Of a DNA stretch of 64,000 bases, positions 7,839-16,400 are shown in pieces. This DNA comes from UMGS1663 sp046964515 (GTDB taxonomy: Bacteria > Bacillota > Clostridia > TANB77 > CAG-508), in contig JBKUYM010000009.1 of assembly GCA_046964515.1 (NCBI GenBank), positions 1-64,000 on the forward strand. The letters are read 5' to 3'. Positions within the stretch are counted from its first letter, which is position 1. Each line of letters opens with the position of its first letter. A program made the position numbers and the translations under genes. The notes beneath the pieces were generated by a model. That model ran no database searches. It saw nothing but the letters and a program-made list of their open reading frames with translations, and was not told the origin of the DNA.

Positions 7839-8111
7839 ATGGAGAAAGAAAAAATAGTATTAAAAGTTGCTGGAAAGAGTGCTGTACCAAAACTTGCTGG
7901 AAGTATAGTATTATCTATAGAAGATGATAAGGAAGTTGAACTTCATGCAATCGGAGCATCAGCTATAAGTCAAGCTGTAAAAGCACTAACAAGTGCAAGA
8001 GGAATATTAGCTAGTAGAGGTTACGATTTATCTTTCGTAACAGGTTTTGGCTCAACTGAAATAAATGGGTCAGAGAAAACATTAATAAAATTTAAAGTAA
8101 AGTGTAATTAA
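7839..8111 (+). CDS. SpoVS-like protein
   Basis: 90 residues, close to the usual SpoVS length of about 86. Family signatures run through the whole length: LKVAGKSAVPKLAGSI, ELHAIGASAISQAVKAL, ARGILASRGYDL and a C-terminal TLIKFKV strand. SpoVS is an Alba-fold protein that binds nucleic acid and affects sporulation in Bacillus. First gene behind an extended -10 promoter and co-transcribed with queD and queE. Either it acts on host sporulation or it is a nucleic-acid-binding partner of the cassette. Both are inference. Confidence 0.85.
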   Translation: MEKEKIVLKVAGKSAVPKLAGSIVLSIEDDKEVELHAIGASAISQAVKALTSARGILASRGYDLSFVTGFGSTEINGSEKTLIKFKVKCN

Positions 8112-8125
8112 GGAGGAATATAAAG

Positions 8126-8680
8126 ATGCAAGATAAAAATAATGGAAGAATACTAGGGATAAGATTACCAAATGATATGACAGATAGAGCAGTAAATATG
8201 CTAATGGATGCTTTAGAAGAATTTTGTAGTGATGTTTCACTTATAGGAAAAGAAGTAGAGGATAAAAAAGTAGAAAAACCAAGTATAAACCCTTTTGATG
8301 AAAAGGTAATGCGTATAGGTAGAGAGTTTACTTTTGACTCTGCTCACCATTTATTAAATTATGACGGAGCTTGTGCTAATGTACATGGTCATACTTACCA
8401 TTTACACATCATGTTACTTGGTAAAGTTAAAGACGGATTTGTAATAGATTTTAAATTACTTAAAGAGATAGTAAAGGAATATGTAATAAATAAACTAGAC
8501 CATAAAGACCTAAACAAAGTATTGGATTTTAACCCTACAGCCGAAAATATCGCAGTTAAGATATGGGATGTTTTAGACCCTGTAATAGATGAAGCGTTTA
8601 AAGGCAGAGTTGTTTTAGAACGTGTTAAATTATATGAAACTCCAGGTTCTTTTGTAGAATATGACGGAGGTTTAGAATAA
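8126..8680 (+). CDS. queD: 6-carboxytetrahydropterin synthase QueD
   Basis: 184 residues. A ~55-residue unknown N-terminal extension precedes the QueD core: FTFDSAHHL, CANVHGHTYHLH (catalytic Cys and zinc His residues), FVIDFKLLKEIV, KLDHKDLN, PTAENIA and a late Glu in LYETPG. Converts dihydroneopterin triphosphate to 6-carboxytetrahydropterin, step two of preQ0 synthesis. The stop overlaps the queE start by one base, so the two are coupled. Confidence 0.93.
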   Translation: MQDKNNGRILGIRLPNDMTDRAVNMLMDALEEFCSDVSLIGKEVEDKKVEKPSINPFDEKVMRIGREFTFDSAHHLLNYDGACANVHGHTYHLHIMLLGKVKDGFVIDFKLLKEIVKEYVINKLDHKDLNKVLDFNPTAENIAVKIWDVLDPVIDEAFKGRVVLERVKLYETPGSFVEYDGGLE

Positions 8681-9381
8681 TGACTGAATTAAAAGGTTAT
8701 TTACCTATTACCCAAATGTTCTATACAATAAATGGTGAAACAACACATTCGGGAGTCCCTACATTATTTATTAGAACATATGGATGTAATGTAAAATGCG
8801 TTTATTGTGACACACCACAGGAAGGCAAATGTTCTGTAAGATTGGAATTAGCTAACATAGCTAAACGTGCAATAGACATGGCAAACGAACATGAAATTAC
8901 AGATATATGTATAACAGGAGGTGAACCTCTTGTATATAATAAGGAAGTAGATTTACTAGCCGAATATTTATCAGAGAAGGGTTACACAGTTTATATAGAA
9001 ACAAATGGAACTTTACCTATTCCACTTAAAAGGAGCTACAATGTAATAATGGATATTAAAGTTCCTTCTGCTAACATTTTAGACGGGCGCATAAGTGATG
9101 TAACACAGGATAATTTAAAATTTTTAAAATATAAGGATGAAGTTAAGATATGTTTTGGAAATTTAGCAGATGTAGTATATGCTTTTGATGTAATGGAACG
9201 TAATATGAAAGAAGACTATGCAGGATTTCCTTATGAGGTTTTACTTAGCCCTTTATATGGGACAGATGAAAAGATTATACACCAAGTGATAAATTGGGTA
9301 TTAAATACTGAAATGCCTTGGATAAGTAAACGTCATATTCATTTCCAAACTCAACTTCATAAGGTGTTTAACGTAGAATAG
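8680..9381 (+). CDS. queE: 7-carboxy-7-deazaguanine synthase QueE (radical SAM)
   Basis: 233 residues. Starts YLPITQMFYTINGE, the QueE N-terminal signature, then CNVKCVYCDT (CxxxCxxC for the 4Fe-4S cluster, residues about 36-43), ITGGEPL, and YIETNGTL. Uses S-adenosylmethionine to rearrange the QueD product into 7-carboxy-7-deazaguanine. Followed at once by an intrinsic terminator. Confidence 0.93.
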   Translation: MTELKGYLPITQMFYTINGETTHSGVPTLFIRTYGCNVKCVYCDTPQEGKCSVRLELANIAKRAIDMANEHEITDICITGGEPLVYNKEVDLLAEYLSEKGYTVYIETNGTLPIPLKRSYNVIMDIKVPSANILDGRISDVTQDNLKFLKYKDEVKICFGNLADVVYAFDVMERNMKEDYAGFPYEVLLSPLYGTDEKIIHQVINWVLNTEMPWISKRHIHFQTQLHKVFNVE

Positions 9382-9387
9382 TAACAG

Positions 9388-9420
9388 AATAGGTGGACTA
9401 TTATAGTCTGCCTATTTTTT
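9388..9420 (+). terminator. Intrinsic terminator after queE
   Basis: Stem AATAGG..GACTA / TAGTC..CCTATT with a short AT loop, followed by a run of T. The next gene starts only 18 nt later, so some read-through or an unseen promoter must supply queC. Confidence 0.75.
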
Positions 9421-9437
9421 TAATCAAGGAGGTAAAA

Positions 9438-11039
9438 ATGAAAAAGATATTAGCATTAAATAGTGGAGGATTTGATAGTGTTGTAATGTTACATTATTTA
9501 AAGGAAGAATACCCTCACACTCAAATAGATACTTTATTTATGAATTGGTCACAACCTATGTTACAAGAAGAATGGAAATGTGCTAGAGATGTGGCAGATA
9601 AGTTAGATATGAAATTTAGTATGGTACATGTAGATAGTAGCCACATATGGGATACTGTAGATATGAAAGAAGATGCTTATGTTCCTATGCGAAATTTTGT
9701 ATTTATTGCAAATGCTGTAGCACATGCAGAAAAATTTAGATATGACACTATAGCCTTAGCAATAATAGATAATGGGGAAGAAGCATCATACTTTGACTGT
9801 TCAGAGGAATTTATAAATGGATTGAATAATATGCTAGAGAGCAAAGGAATAAAAATTATAACTCCATTTATAACTAAGAGCAAGGCATCTTTAGCTATGT
9901 ATGCTAGACACTTTAAAATTACACAGGACGATTTTTTCTCTTGTAACACTCCTACAGCAGAAGGTAAACCCTGTGGTACATGTGATGACTGTAACATGAT
10001 AAAGAGCATTTATGAATACTATGTTAATGACTTAATTTGGGAAGACCCCTCTACACCTAATTATAAAGACCGTTACGTTCAATCCCCTATAGGTGAAATG
10101 AGGTTATTAGTAAATAATAAATGTCAATTTACATGCAAACATTGTTTTTATGGATTTGATGAAACGTTGGAAGAAGACATGAATTTACACCAGTTTAAAG
10201 ATGTAATACATCAAGCTAAACAAATAGGAATTAATCATATACACATTAGTGGTAAAGAACCTTTATTTGATGACACTATTTTTACCCTTACGTCTTATAT
10301 GGACGATTTAAATATGACATATGACATTGTTACAAATGGACTAAATATAAATAAGTTTATAGACAAGTTAACAAAATGCACAGGTTTAAATAAAGTTTTT
10401 CTAAGTGTGGATTCTTTAAGTAATACACAACTACGTAATACAGGTAAGTACATTTTAGATAACTTAGGGACATTACAAATAAATGGAATAAAATATCAGA
10501 TAACAATGGATTTATGTAAAGAGAATTTATCAATGTTTGAGGAAACATTACAAAATTTAAGAGTATATGATGTAACAGACGTTTATGTCAGAGCCGTTTC
10601 TCCTTTAGGTAATGCTAAAGAAAATGGCATAGAAGAATTAGACTGTAACGATTGGGCAAATATACTAGATAATGCAGTAGAAGGTAAATATCCTGTAGAT
10701 TTAACTGTATGTTTAACTAAGAAGTATTATTGGGAAGCTACAGAAGAAGACATAAAACCCTATATAGATTTAGTGGAAGATTATGGAACAATACATTTAA
10801 CAGATAAAGTGCATTTAATTGTAGAAAAATATTGTATGGCATATTCTAATCAAATTACTGTAACAAGTGACGGGTACATGTTAGGGTGTGGTTCACAAGT
10901 TGCTTGTGAAAAATATAATGAAATAAGTCCTGGTAATTTAAAACGTGAAAAATTAATAGATGTATTATATAAAGGAAAAACAAATCATGTAAATTTATAC
11001 CAAAATTTAGACAAAATTCGTTGCTTTTTCAACAATTAG
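9438..11039 (+). CDS. QueC::radical SAM fusion (preQ0 synthase plus unknown enzyme)
   Basis: 533 residues, ATG 9438 behind AAGGAGGT. Residues 1 to ~205 are QueC: SGGFDSVV PP-loop near residues 9-16, a FDCSEEF segment, and the zinc site CNTPTAEGKPCGTCDDC. QueC turns 7-carboxy-7-deazaguanine into preQ0 with ATP and ammonia. From ~222 a second enzyme begins: CQFTCKHC (CxxxCxxC near 229-236), a GKEP segment in place of GGEP, and late cysteines CMAYSN...GCGSQVAC that could hold an auxiliary cluster. This is a MoaA/SPASM-like radical SAM protein of unknown reaction. The fusion suggests it acts on preQ0 or its precursor, giving a modified base. Confidence 0.85.
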   Translation: MKKILALNSGGFDSVVMLHYLKEEYPHTQIDTLFMNWSQPMLQEEWKCARDVADKLDMKFSMVHVDSSHIWDTVDMKEDAYVPMRNFVFIANAVAHAEKFRYDTIALAIIDNGEEASYFDCSEEFINGLNNMLESKGIKIITPFITKSKASLAMYARHFKITQDDFFSCNTPTAEGKPCGTCDDCNMIKSIYEYYVNDLIWEDPSTPNYKDRYVQSPIGEMRLLVNNKCQFTCKHCFYGFDETLEEDMNLHQFKDVIHQAKQIGINHIHISGKEPLFDDTIFTLTSYMDDLNMTYDIVTNGLNINKFIDKLTKCTGLNKVFLSVDSLSNTQLRNTGKYILDNLGTLQINGIKYQITMDLCKENLSMFEETLQNLRVYDVTDVYVRAVSPLGNAKENGIEELDCNDWANILDNAVEGKYPVDLTVCLTKKYYWEATEEDIKPYIDLVEDYGTIHLTDKVHLIVEKYCMAYSNQITVTSDGYMLGCGSQVACEKYNEISPGNLKREKLIDVLYKGKTNHVNLYQNLDKIRCFFNN

Positions 11040-11050
11040 CATGTTATACT
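11021..11050 (+). promoter_or_regulatory. Promoter overlapping the end of queC::rSAM
   Basis: TTGCTT at 11021-11026, 18-nt spacer, TATACT at 11045-11050, with TGt just before the -10. Confidence 0.55.
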
Positions 11051-11150
11051 ATAGGTATGGAGGAAGAAGTACATGCAACTGTTTTTTGGTAATGCGAAGG
11101 CATGTTACGTTGATACCCTACTCCAACTAAAAACCATAGGAGGTGCTGAT

Positions 11151-11309
11151 ATGTTTAAAGTATTTGCAGAGGGGCCAAGTGCTAAACAAGTCCAAACTGA
11201 AACTAATAGGTTACAAGGTTTAGGTATAGAAAATGTACCAACAAAATCTGTAAGAAATGTTCTTAACAACAGAAACAACAGAAACAGAAACAGAAACCCT
11301 AGAGCATAA
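11151..11309 (+). CDS. 52-residue basic protein
   Basis: ATG 11151 sits 5 nt after AGGAGGTG. An in-frame ATG at 11073 behind GGAGG would add 26 residues. The C-terminus is an asparagine/arginine repeat (NNRNNRNRNRNPRA), as in RNA- or DNA-binding tails. It has its own promoter and terminator. Function unknown. Confidence 0.55.
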   Translation: MFKVFAEGPSAKQVQTETNRLQGLGIENVPTKSVRNVLNNRNNRNRNRNPRA

Positions 11310-11330
11310 TGGAAAACATACTAGGTACAG

Positions 11331-11367
11331 GTAAGCATTGGATTCGTCCAATGCTTATTTTTTTTTG
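11331..11367 (+). terminator. Strong intrinsic terminator
   Basis: Perfect 11-bp stem TAAGCATTGGA / TCCAATGCTTA closed by a TTCG tetraloop and followed by nine T. Confidence 0.92.
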
Positions 11368-11374
11368 CTATAAT
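11366..11374 (+). promoter_or_regulatory. Extended -10 promoter for folE
   Basis: TGCTATAAT directly after the terminator T-run, about 24 nt before the folE ATG. No convincing -35. Confidence 0.6.
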
Positions 11375-11397
11375 AAGAATATAAGGAGGTAGATAAT

Positions 11398-12942
11398 ATG
11401 ACAGATAAAATTAAACAAGTGGAAGCGTTAATAGATGAAATTTATAGGGTTTTAGATGTGGAGATAACAGAACGTAACATAGGTACTCCACATAGAATTG
11501 CAAAATTTTGGTGTAACGAGGTATTTGCACCTAAAGATACTAAGGAGTTAGATAAAGTGATGAAGGCATTCCCTAATCCAGCACCTATAGAGGGGACAGC
11601 TTCTCCCGTAATTTGTGAAATGGAATTTAGTTCATTTTGTTTCACAGGAAAAACTTCAATAATGACACCTACAGGTTATAAACCTATTAGTAAAATTAAG
11701 ATAGGAGATGATGTATTAACATTTAATGATGAAGGTAATATAGTTACACGTAAGGTTACTGCAACATCAAGTCACAAGGTTAATGATAAAATTAAATTGA
11801 CATTTAGTGACGGAAAAAAATTAGAGTGTACATTAAACCACCCAATTTATAATGTGGATTGTCACGATTTCATAAGAGCAGATGAACTACGTAGAGGTGA
11901 TAGAGTGTATGCTGTACGAAATTATCAAGGGTATAGTAACCCTAATAGAAACCCAATAAAACATATTAATTATGATTTTAGTTTAGGGTATGTGTTAGGT
12001 ACTATGTGTTCTGACGGAAGTATTACTCGAAACACTGTTAGATTAGAGGTAAATGATTTAGCTTTTGCCAAAAATTTTGTAAATGCGTTATATAACGCTT
12101 TCGGTATTAGTGCCGATATAGAAGTTATAAAGAAACCTTCGGGGTTTTTAAAAAGAGAAATTAGACAATATAGAGTTAGGGTTGTAAATGGTCATTTAGT
12201 AAACATAATAAAAGAATTTATAGGGGATAAAAAATGTAAAAGTTTTAAATTGCCTATGGTTATACTATCTGATTTAGATATACTATATGGATTTTATAGA
12301 GCATACATAGACGGGGACGGAACTGTATATCCAGGAAGACCTTCTATAGTATCAGCAAATGAAAAGTTTATAGATGACACTATGAAAATATTTGGAACTA
12401 AGTATAAATACCACCATAAAACTGGGGTATATTACACAAATATACCAAGTTTTGTTTATGAATGTAACCATAGAGCTTTGGAGCAAGAAAAATTTGAGGA
12501 GAATTTTGAGCCTGTACCTTTTGAACCTATAAAATTAGAACAGGAAGAAATTTATGTAACAAATATCGAGTATTTACATACGGACATGAAACCTTATACA
12601 GTATATAATTTTGAAGTAGAGGATTTACATACTTATATAGCAAATGGTATTTACGTTCATAACTGTGAGCATCATTTATTGCCATTTTTCGGTAAATGTA
12701 GAATAGAATACACACCAGCTGAAAAGATTTTAGGGTTAAGTAAGTTTAACAGGATAGTAAACTTCTTTAGTGAACAACCACAAACACAGGAAAATCTTAC
12801 AGTAGAAATTTGCCGTTACATTAAAAAGATAACAGGTGGAAAAGATGTACGTGTTACATTATATGACACAACACACACATGTGTTGAATGTAGAGGTGTC
12901 AGAGGTAAAAGTAACACAACTACTACGTATTTTATAGATTAG
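11398..12942 (+). CDS. folE: GTP cyclohydrolase I (FolE) with intein
   Basis: 514-residue precursor; the spliced enzyme would be 172 residues. The N-extein has RNIGTPHRIAKFW and ends at FSSF. The C-extein resumes CEHHLLPFFGK and later CVECRGVRG. These two segments hold the catalytic zinc ligands of FolE-I. The reaction opens GTP to dihydroneopterin triphosphate, the entry to preQ0. The intein (residues 81-422) interrupts the protein exactly before the zinc-binding Cys of CEHH, so no active enzyme exists without splicing. Preceded by its own promoter and followed 9 nt later by the reductase gene. Confidence 0.93.
   Translation: MTDKIKQVEALIDEIYRVLDVEITERNIGTPHRIAKFWCNEVFAPKDTKELDKVMKAFPNPAPIEGTASPVICEMEFSSFCFTGKTSIMTPTGYKPISKIKIGDDVLTFNDEGNIVTRKVTATSSHKVNDKIKLTFSDGKKLECTLNHPIYNVDCHDFIRADELRRGDRVYAVRNYQGYSNPNRNPIKHINYDFSLGYVLGTMCSDGSITRNTVRLEVNDLAFAKNFVNALYNAFGISADIEVIKKPSGFLKREIRQYRVRVVNGHLVNIIKEFIGDKKCKSFKLPMVILSDLDILYGFYRAYIDGDGTVYPGRPSIVSANEKFIDDTMKIFGTKYKYHHKTGVYYTNIPSFVYECNHRALEQEKFEENFEPVPFEPIKLEQEEIYVTNIEYLHTDMKPYTVYNFEVEDLHTYIANGIYVHNCEHHLLPFFGKCRIEYTPAEKILGLSKFNRIVNFFSEQPQTQENLTVEICRYIKKITGGKDVRVTLYDTTHTCVECRGVRGKSNTTTTYFID
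11638..12663 (+). mobile_element. Intein in FolE with LAGLIDADG endonuclease
   Basis: 342 residues, in frame. Begins with Cys (CFTGKTSIMT), has a block B-like LECTLNHPIY, two LAGLIDADG-type motifs (GYVLGTMCSDGS and YGFYRAYIDGDG), and ends with YVHN followed by Cys +1. All splicing residues (Cys1, penultimate His, terminal Asn, Cys+1) are present, so splicing is expected. Insertion is at the active-site cysteine of FolE. Confidence 0.92.
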
Positions 12943-12951
12943 AGGTGTAAC

Positions 12952-13488
12952 ATGAGAGTATTATTAATAAATGGAAGTCAGACTAAACAAAGAAGGAATA
13001 CAGAATATATGACAGAGTTATTTATTCAAGAAGCTAAAGGGAAATTAGATGTAGATGTTGTAACATTACACAACTTAAAATTCACAGGGTGTAATGAATG
13101 TTTAGGTTGTGTTACTGCTAAAAAGTGCGTACGTGAAGATGACATATCAGAGGTATTAGATAGATTATATACTTATGATGCCCTTATCTTTGTATTTCCA
13201 ATTTTTAATTTTGGTATTCCGTCTTTAACCCAAATGTTCATGGAACGTATATATGCCTATTTTACATTACAGATGCCTATAGGTGCTATCATTGTACATG
13301 GTTCAGCTTATGCTTTTGAAAGTGGGCTGGATTTAGTAGATGAAACTTTATGCAGATATTGTCATTACACACATAGACCTTATTTAGGTATGGTGCATAA
13401 AGTTACACATGACGAAATAAAACCTGTAACAGATAAGGATAGACAGAATGTAACAGAATTAATTAAGGAGGTATTACATTATGGCTAA
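12952..13488 (+). CDS. Flavodoxin-fold NAD(P)H-dependent oxidoreductase
   Basis: 178 residues. LLINGSQTKQRRNT is the FMN phosphate-binding loop, GCNECLGC a Cys motif as in iron-sulfur flavoproteins, and FVFPIFNFGIPS the second flavin loop. Belongs to the NADPH-dependent FMN reductase family. It lies between folE and dpdA and overlaps dpdA by 8 nt. It may supply electrons to the radical SAM enzymes or reduce a 7-deazaguanine side group. No queF is seen in the window. Both roles are inference. Confidence 0.8.
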   Translation: MRVLLINGSQTKQRRNTEYMTELFIQEAKGKLDVDVVTLHNLKFTGCNECLGCVTAKKCVREDDISEVLDRLYTYDALIFVFPIFNFGIPSLTQMFMERIYAYFTLQMPIGAIIVHGSAYAFESGLDLVDETLCRYCHYTHRPYLGMVHKVTHDEIKPVTDKDRQNVTELIKEVLHYG

Positions 13489-16400
13489 AAAGTTGAAAAT
13501 AAAGAAGAAAAAAGTATTAAAAGTAACAAAGGAAGAAACGCCTGTAACAGAAAATAAATGTACAGATTTAAGAGAGGTAATGGACTATGATAGACCTTTC
13601 CGTATGATATATTCGGGTGTAGAAAATGAACAATACTTTAACTTATTGTATGATATGGGTATTCGTGATTTTCTTATGTCATACCATTACATCAAGGAAA
13701 AACACATGAACATGTCACGTTATAAAGGTAAGAATGTTAAGTTCCTTATAGATAGTGGGGCGCATACTTATCAAAATGATTTAAAATATCAAGACTATGA
13801 CATAGAGTATTGGGAAAATCACCTACGAAATTATTTAAATTGGGCAAAGAAAAATAGGGAATATATTTATGCTATTGTTTCCTTCGACTTTGAAAACTTA
13901 GTAGGAGCAGATGTTGTAAGTAAATGGTATAACCAATACTTCGAGCCTTTTATGCTTGAAACAGGAATACCTGTATGCTTTGTTTGGCATCAAAACTCTA
14001 GTATGTCATGGGAACAATATTGTCAACGTTACCCTTATGTCGGATTTTCTTCTGTAAATACAGAAGGGGTAGCAATAGATTTACAGGAATACATTGCAAA
14101 ATTAAACATAGCAAGTAAATATAATACTTTAGTACATGGTTTTGGTATGACACGTACAGCTATGTTAACTAAAGTGCCTTTTTACACTTCCGACTCATCT
14201 GTTGACGGAAAATCTTCTGTACTCGTAAAAGATTGTGACAATACTATAATGAGGATTAACATTGAAGACCTATACAATTTAGTTGAAAAATGGGCGATAC
14301 AAACTACCCCTACTGAAATGAGGGTGTTTACAGAAAAAAGAGGTTACAAAGTTTTAACTGTAGATGACAACAATAAGATGATTTGGGGAGATTTAAATGC
14401 TGTGGTTAAACATACAGTTAAAAAGCCGACAGTAAGATTATGTATTGAGGGTAATAAAGAGATAATCTGTACAACAGACCATAGTATCATAGGTATGAAT
14501 AAGCAAGGAGATTTAATCGAAGTTAAAGCTGACAGTTTACACAAAGGCGATTATGTCCTTTCTCCTAGAAAATTTTCTTTAGAAAACCCAGTTACTGAAC
14601 TGGTAGAGGTTATTATACAAAAACCCGGATTTTCTAAAGAGCGTACTGAATTACAAATGGTAGAAGTAAGCGATATTTACTTACAATTCTTAGGATTATG
14701 GGTAGGTGATGGATGTTACTATTCTAATGCACAGGGAGATTTAGCCTTTGCGTGTTACCAAGACAAAGAATGTAGGGAAGTAATAGACACTATATGCAAT
14801 TTATACAAGGCAAAACCAAGTGAACAACCTAATGGCATAGATGTAAAAATTTCTAATGTAAGAATGAGAAGAATAATGGAAGCACTTGAATTTACAGGAA
14901 ATTCACATACAAAGCGTATACCAAGTTTTATATTTTCCTTACATGAAAACCAAATATGTAAATTCTTACAAGGTTACTTTTCAGCAGATGGCACAGGTAC
15001 TTGTGAGTGTTCTACTGTTTCTGAAGGATTGAAAGATGATTTAGTTGAACTACTAAATGCTCTAGGTATAAATGTATCTGTAAGCTATAGAACACCTCGA
15101 AAATTTGTCAAAGATGATAAAGAGTATAACGCCAGTGGTATTTGGCACTTAACTATACGTGATGGTGAAAGTAAGCTATTGTTCCAAGAACGAATAGGAT
15201 TTTTACAAGATTACAAAAATAAAAAATTAGCTGAAACAATAAATCTAAATCCAAATATTAGAGGGGCTAGACGTAGATGCATACCTAAAGAACTGGCAAT
15301 AACTCCTACAATAAAGACTGATGACAATAGGAGTGTATCAGTTGAAACTTTCAAAGGTAGAATTAGTAGAAAGTATGGAAATGGATTTAATGATAAAGTC
15401 TTAAATAGTGAAGTCGATTTTTTACGTATACATTCTGTTGAATGGGTTACTGATGGGACAGAAGAAGTTACAGTATATGACTTGTCTGTAGATAAGTATG
15501 AGAGATTTATTGCCAACGGCATCCTTGTTCATAACACTACATGGTTAGTTGGATTACAGTATGGTGAAGTAAACTACTGGACTGGTACTAAGATGACACG
15601 TCTTAAAAAAGAAAAATGGAAAGGTGAATATCTTGGTAAATTAGTAGACCTAGGGTTAGATGAACAGAAGTTATTAGACGAGGACACAGCAGAATTAATT
15701 AAAGCCAATATAAAAGCCTTCTTGGAAGCTCAAAAATACATTGATACAAAGTTACGCCCTAGAATGTACTGGTTAAAGCCTAAATCACAGGTACAAAGTG
15801 TTAGTGACATTACTTTCCCCGACCCTACTTGGCTACGTTTAGAAGCGCCTACAGATGCCACAGATTGGGCGAAGAAATTAAATATAAATCCCGAATTACC
15901 TTTAGCAGACTTAATGGTAATGATACAAGATGCTACAATATTTATAAACTGGGATGATGATAAGTATGCAGACTTTAGGGATGAATTTTATAATGATGAT
16001 TACATACACCAAGCGCATACATTATGGGTAAATACTGTTGTAACAGATAGAGAACAAAAGGTAAAAGATTTATGTGACTTCTTTACAGAATGTGTTGAAG
16101 GTAAAAATGATAAATTATTAGTTTATGGTACAGGATTTGACAGACAAGCTAAAGAACGTGACCATTACATGGAAGAAGAAGAGTTTGATTATGAAGACAT
16201 GACAGAGGATGAATTACAGTATGTTCTATCAAATAGTGGGCTTCTTCCCGAACCTAAAGAAGACGGAACAGCACCCGAAATTGATGAATTGGATGACGAA
16301 ATATTTAGAGATTTAGACATTGTTCCCGTACGTGACGAAAAAGGAAGATTTTTAAAAGGGCAAAAAGCTGTACGTAAGCCTAAAAAGGTATATTCAAAGA

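Noticed and set aside
11060..11150. PreQ1 riboswitch upstream of the 52-residue gene
   Set aside because: An ACTAAAAACC stretch before the ribosome site is suggestive near Q genes, but the conserved stem-loop and C-rich core of known preQ1 classes are not present.
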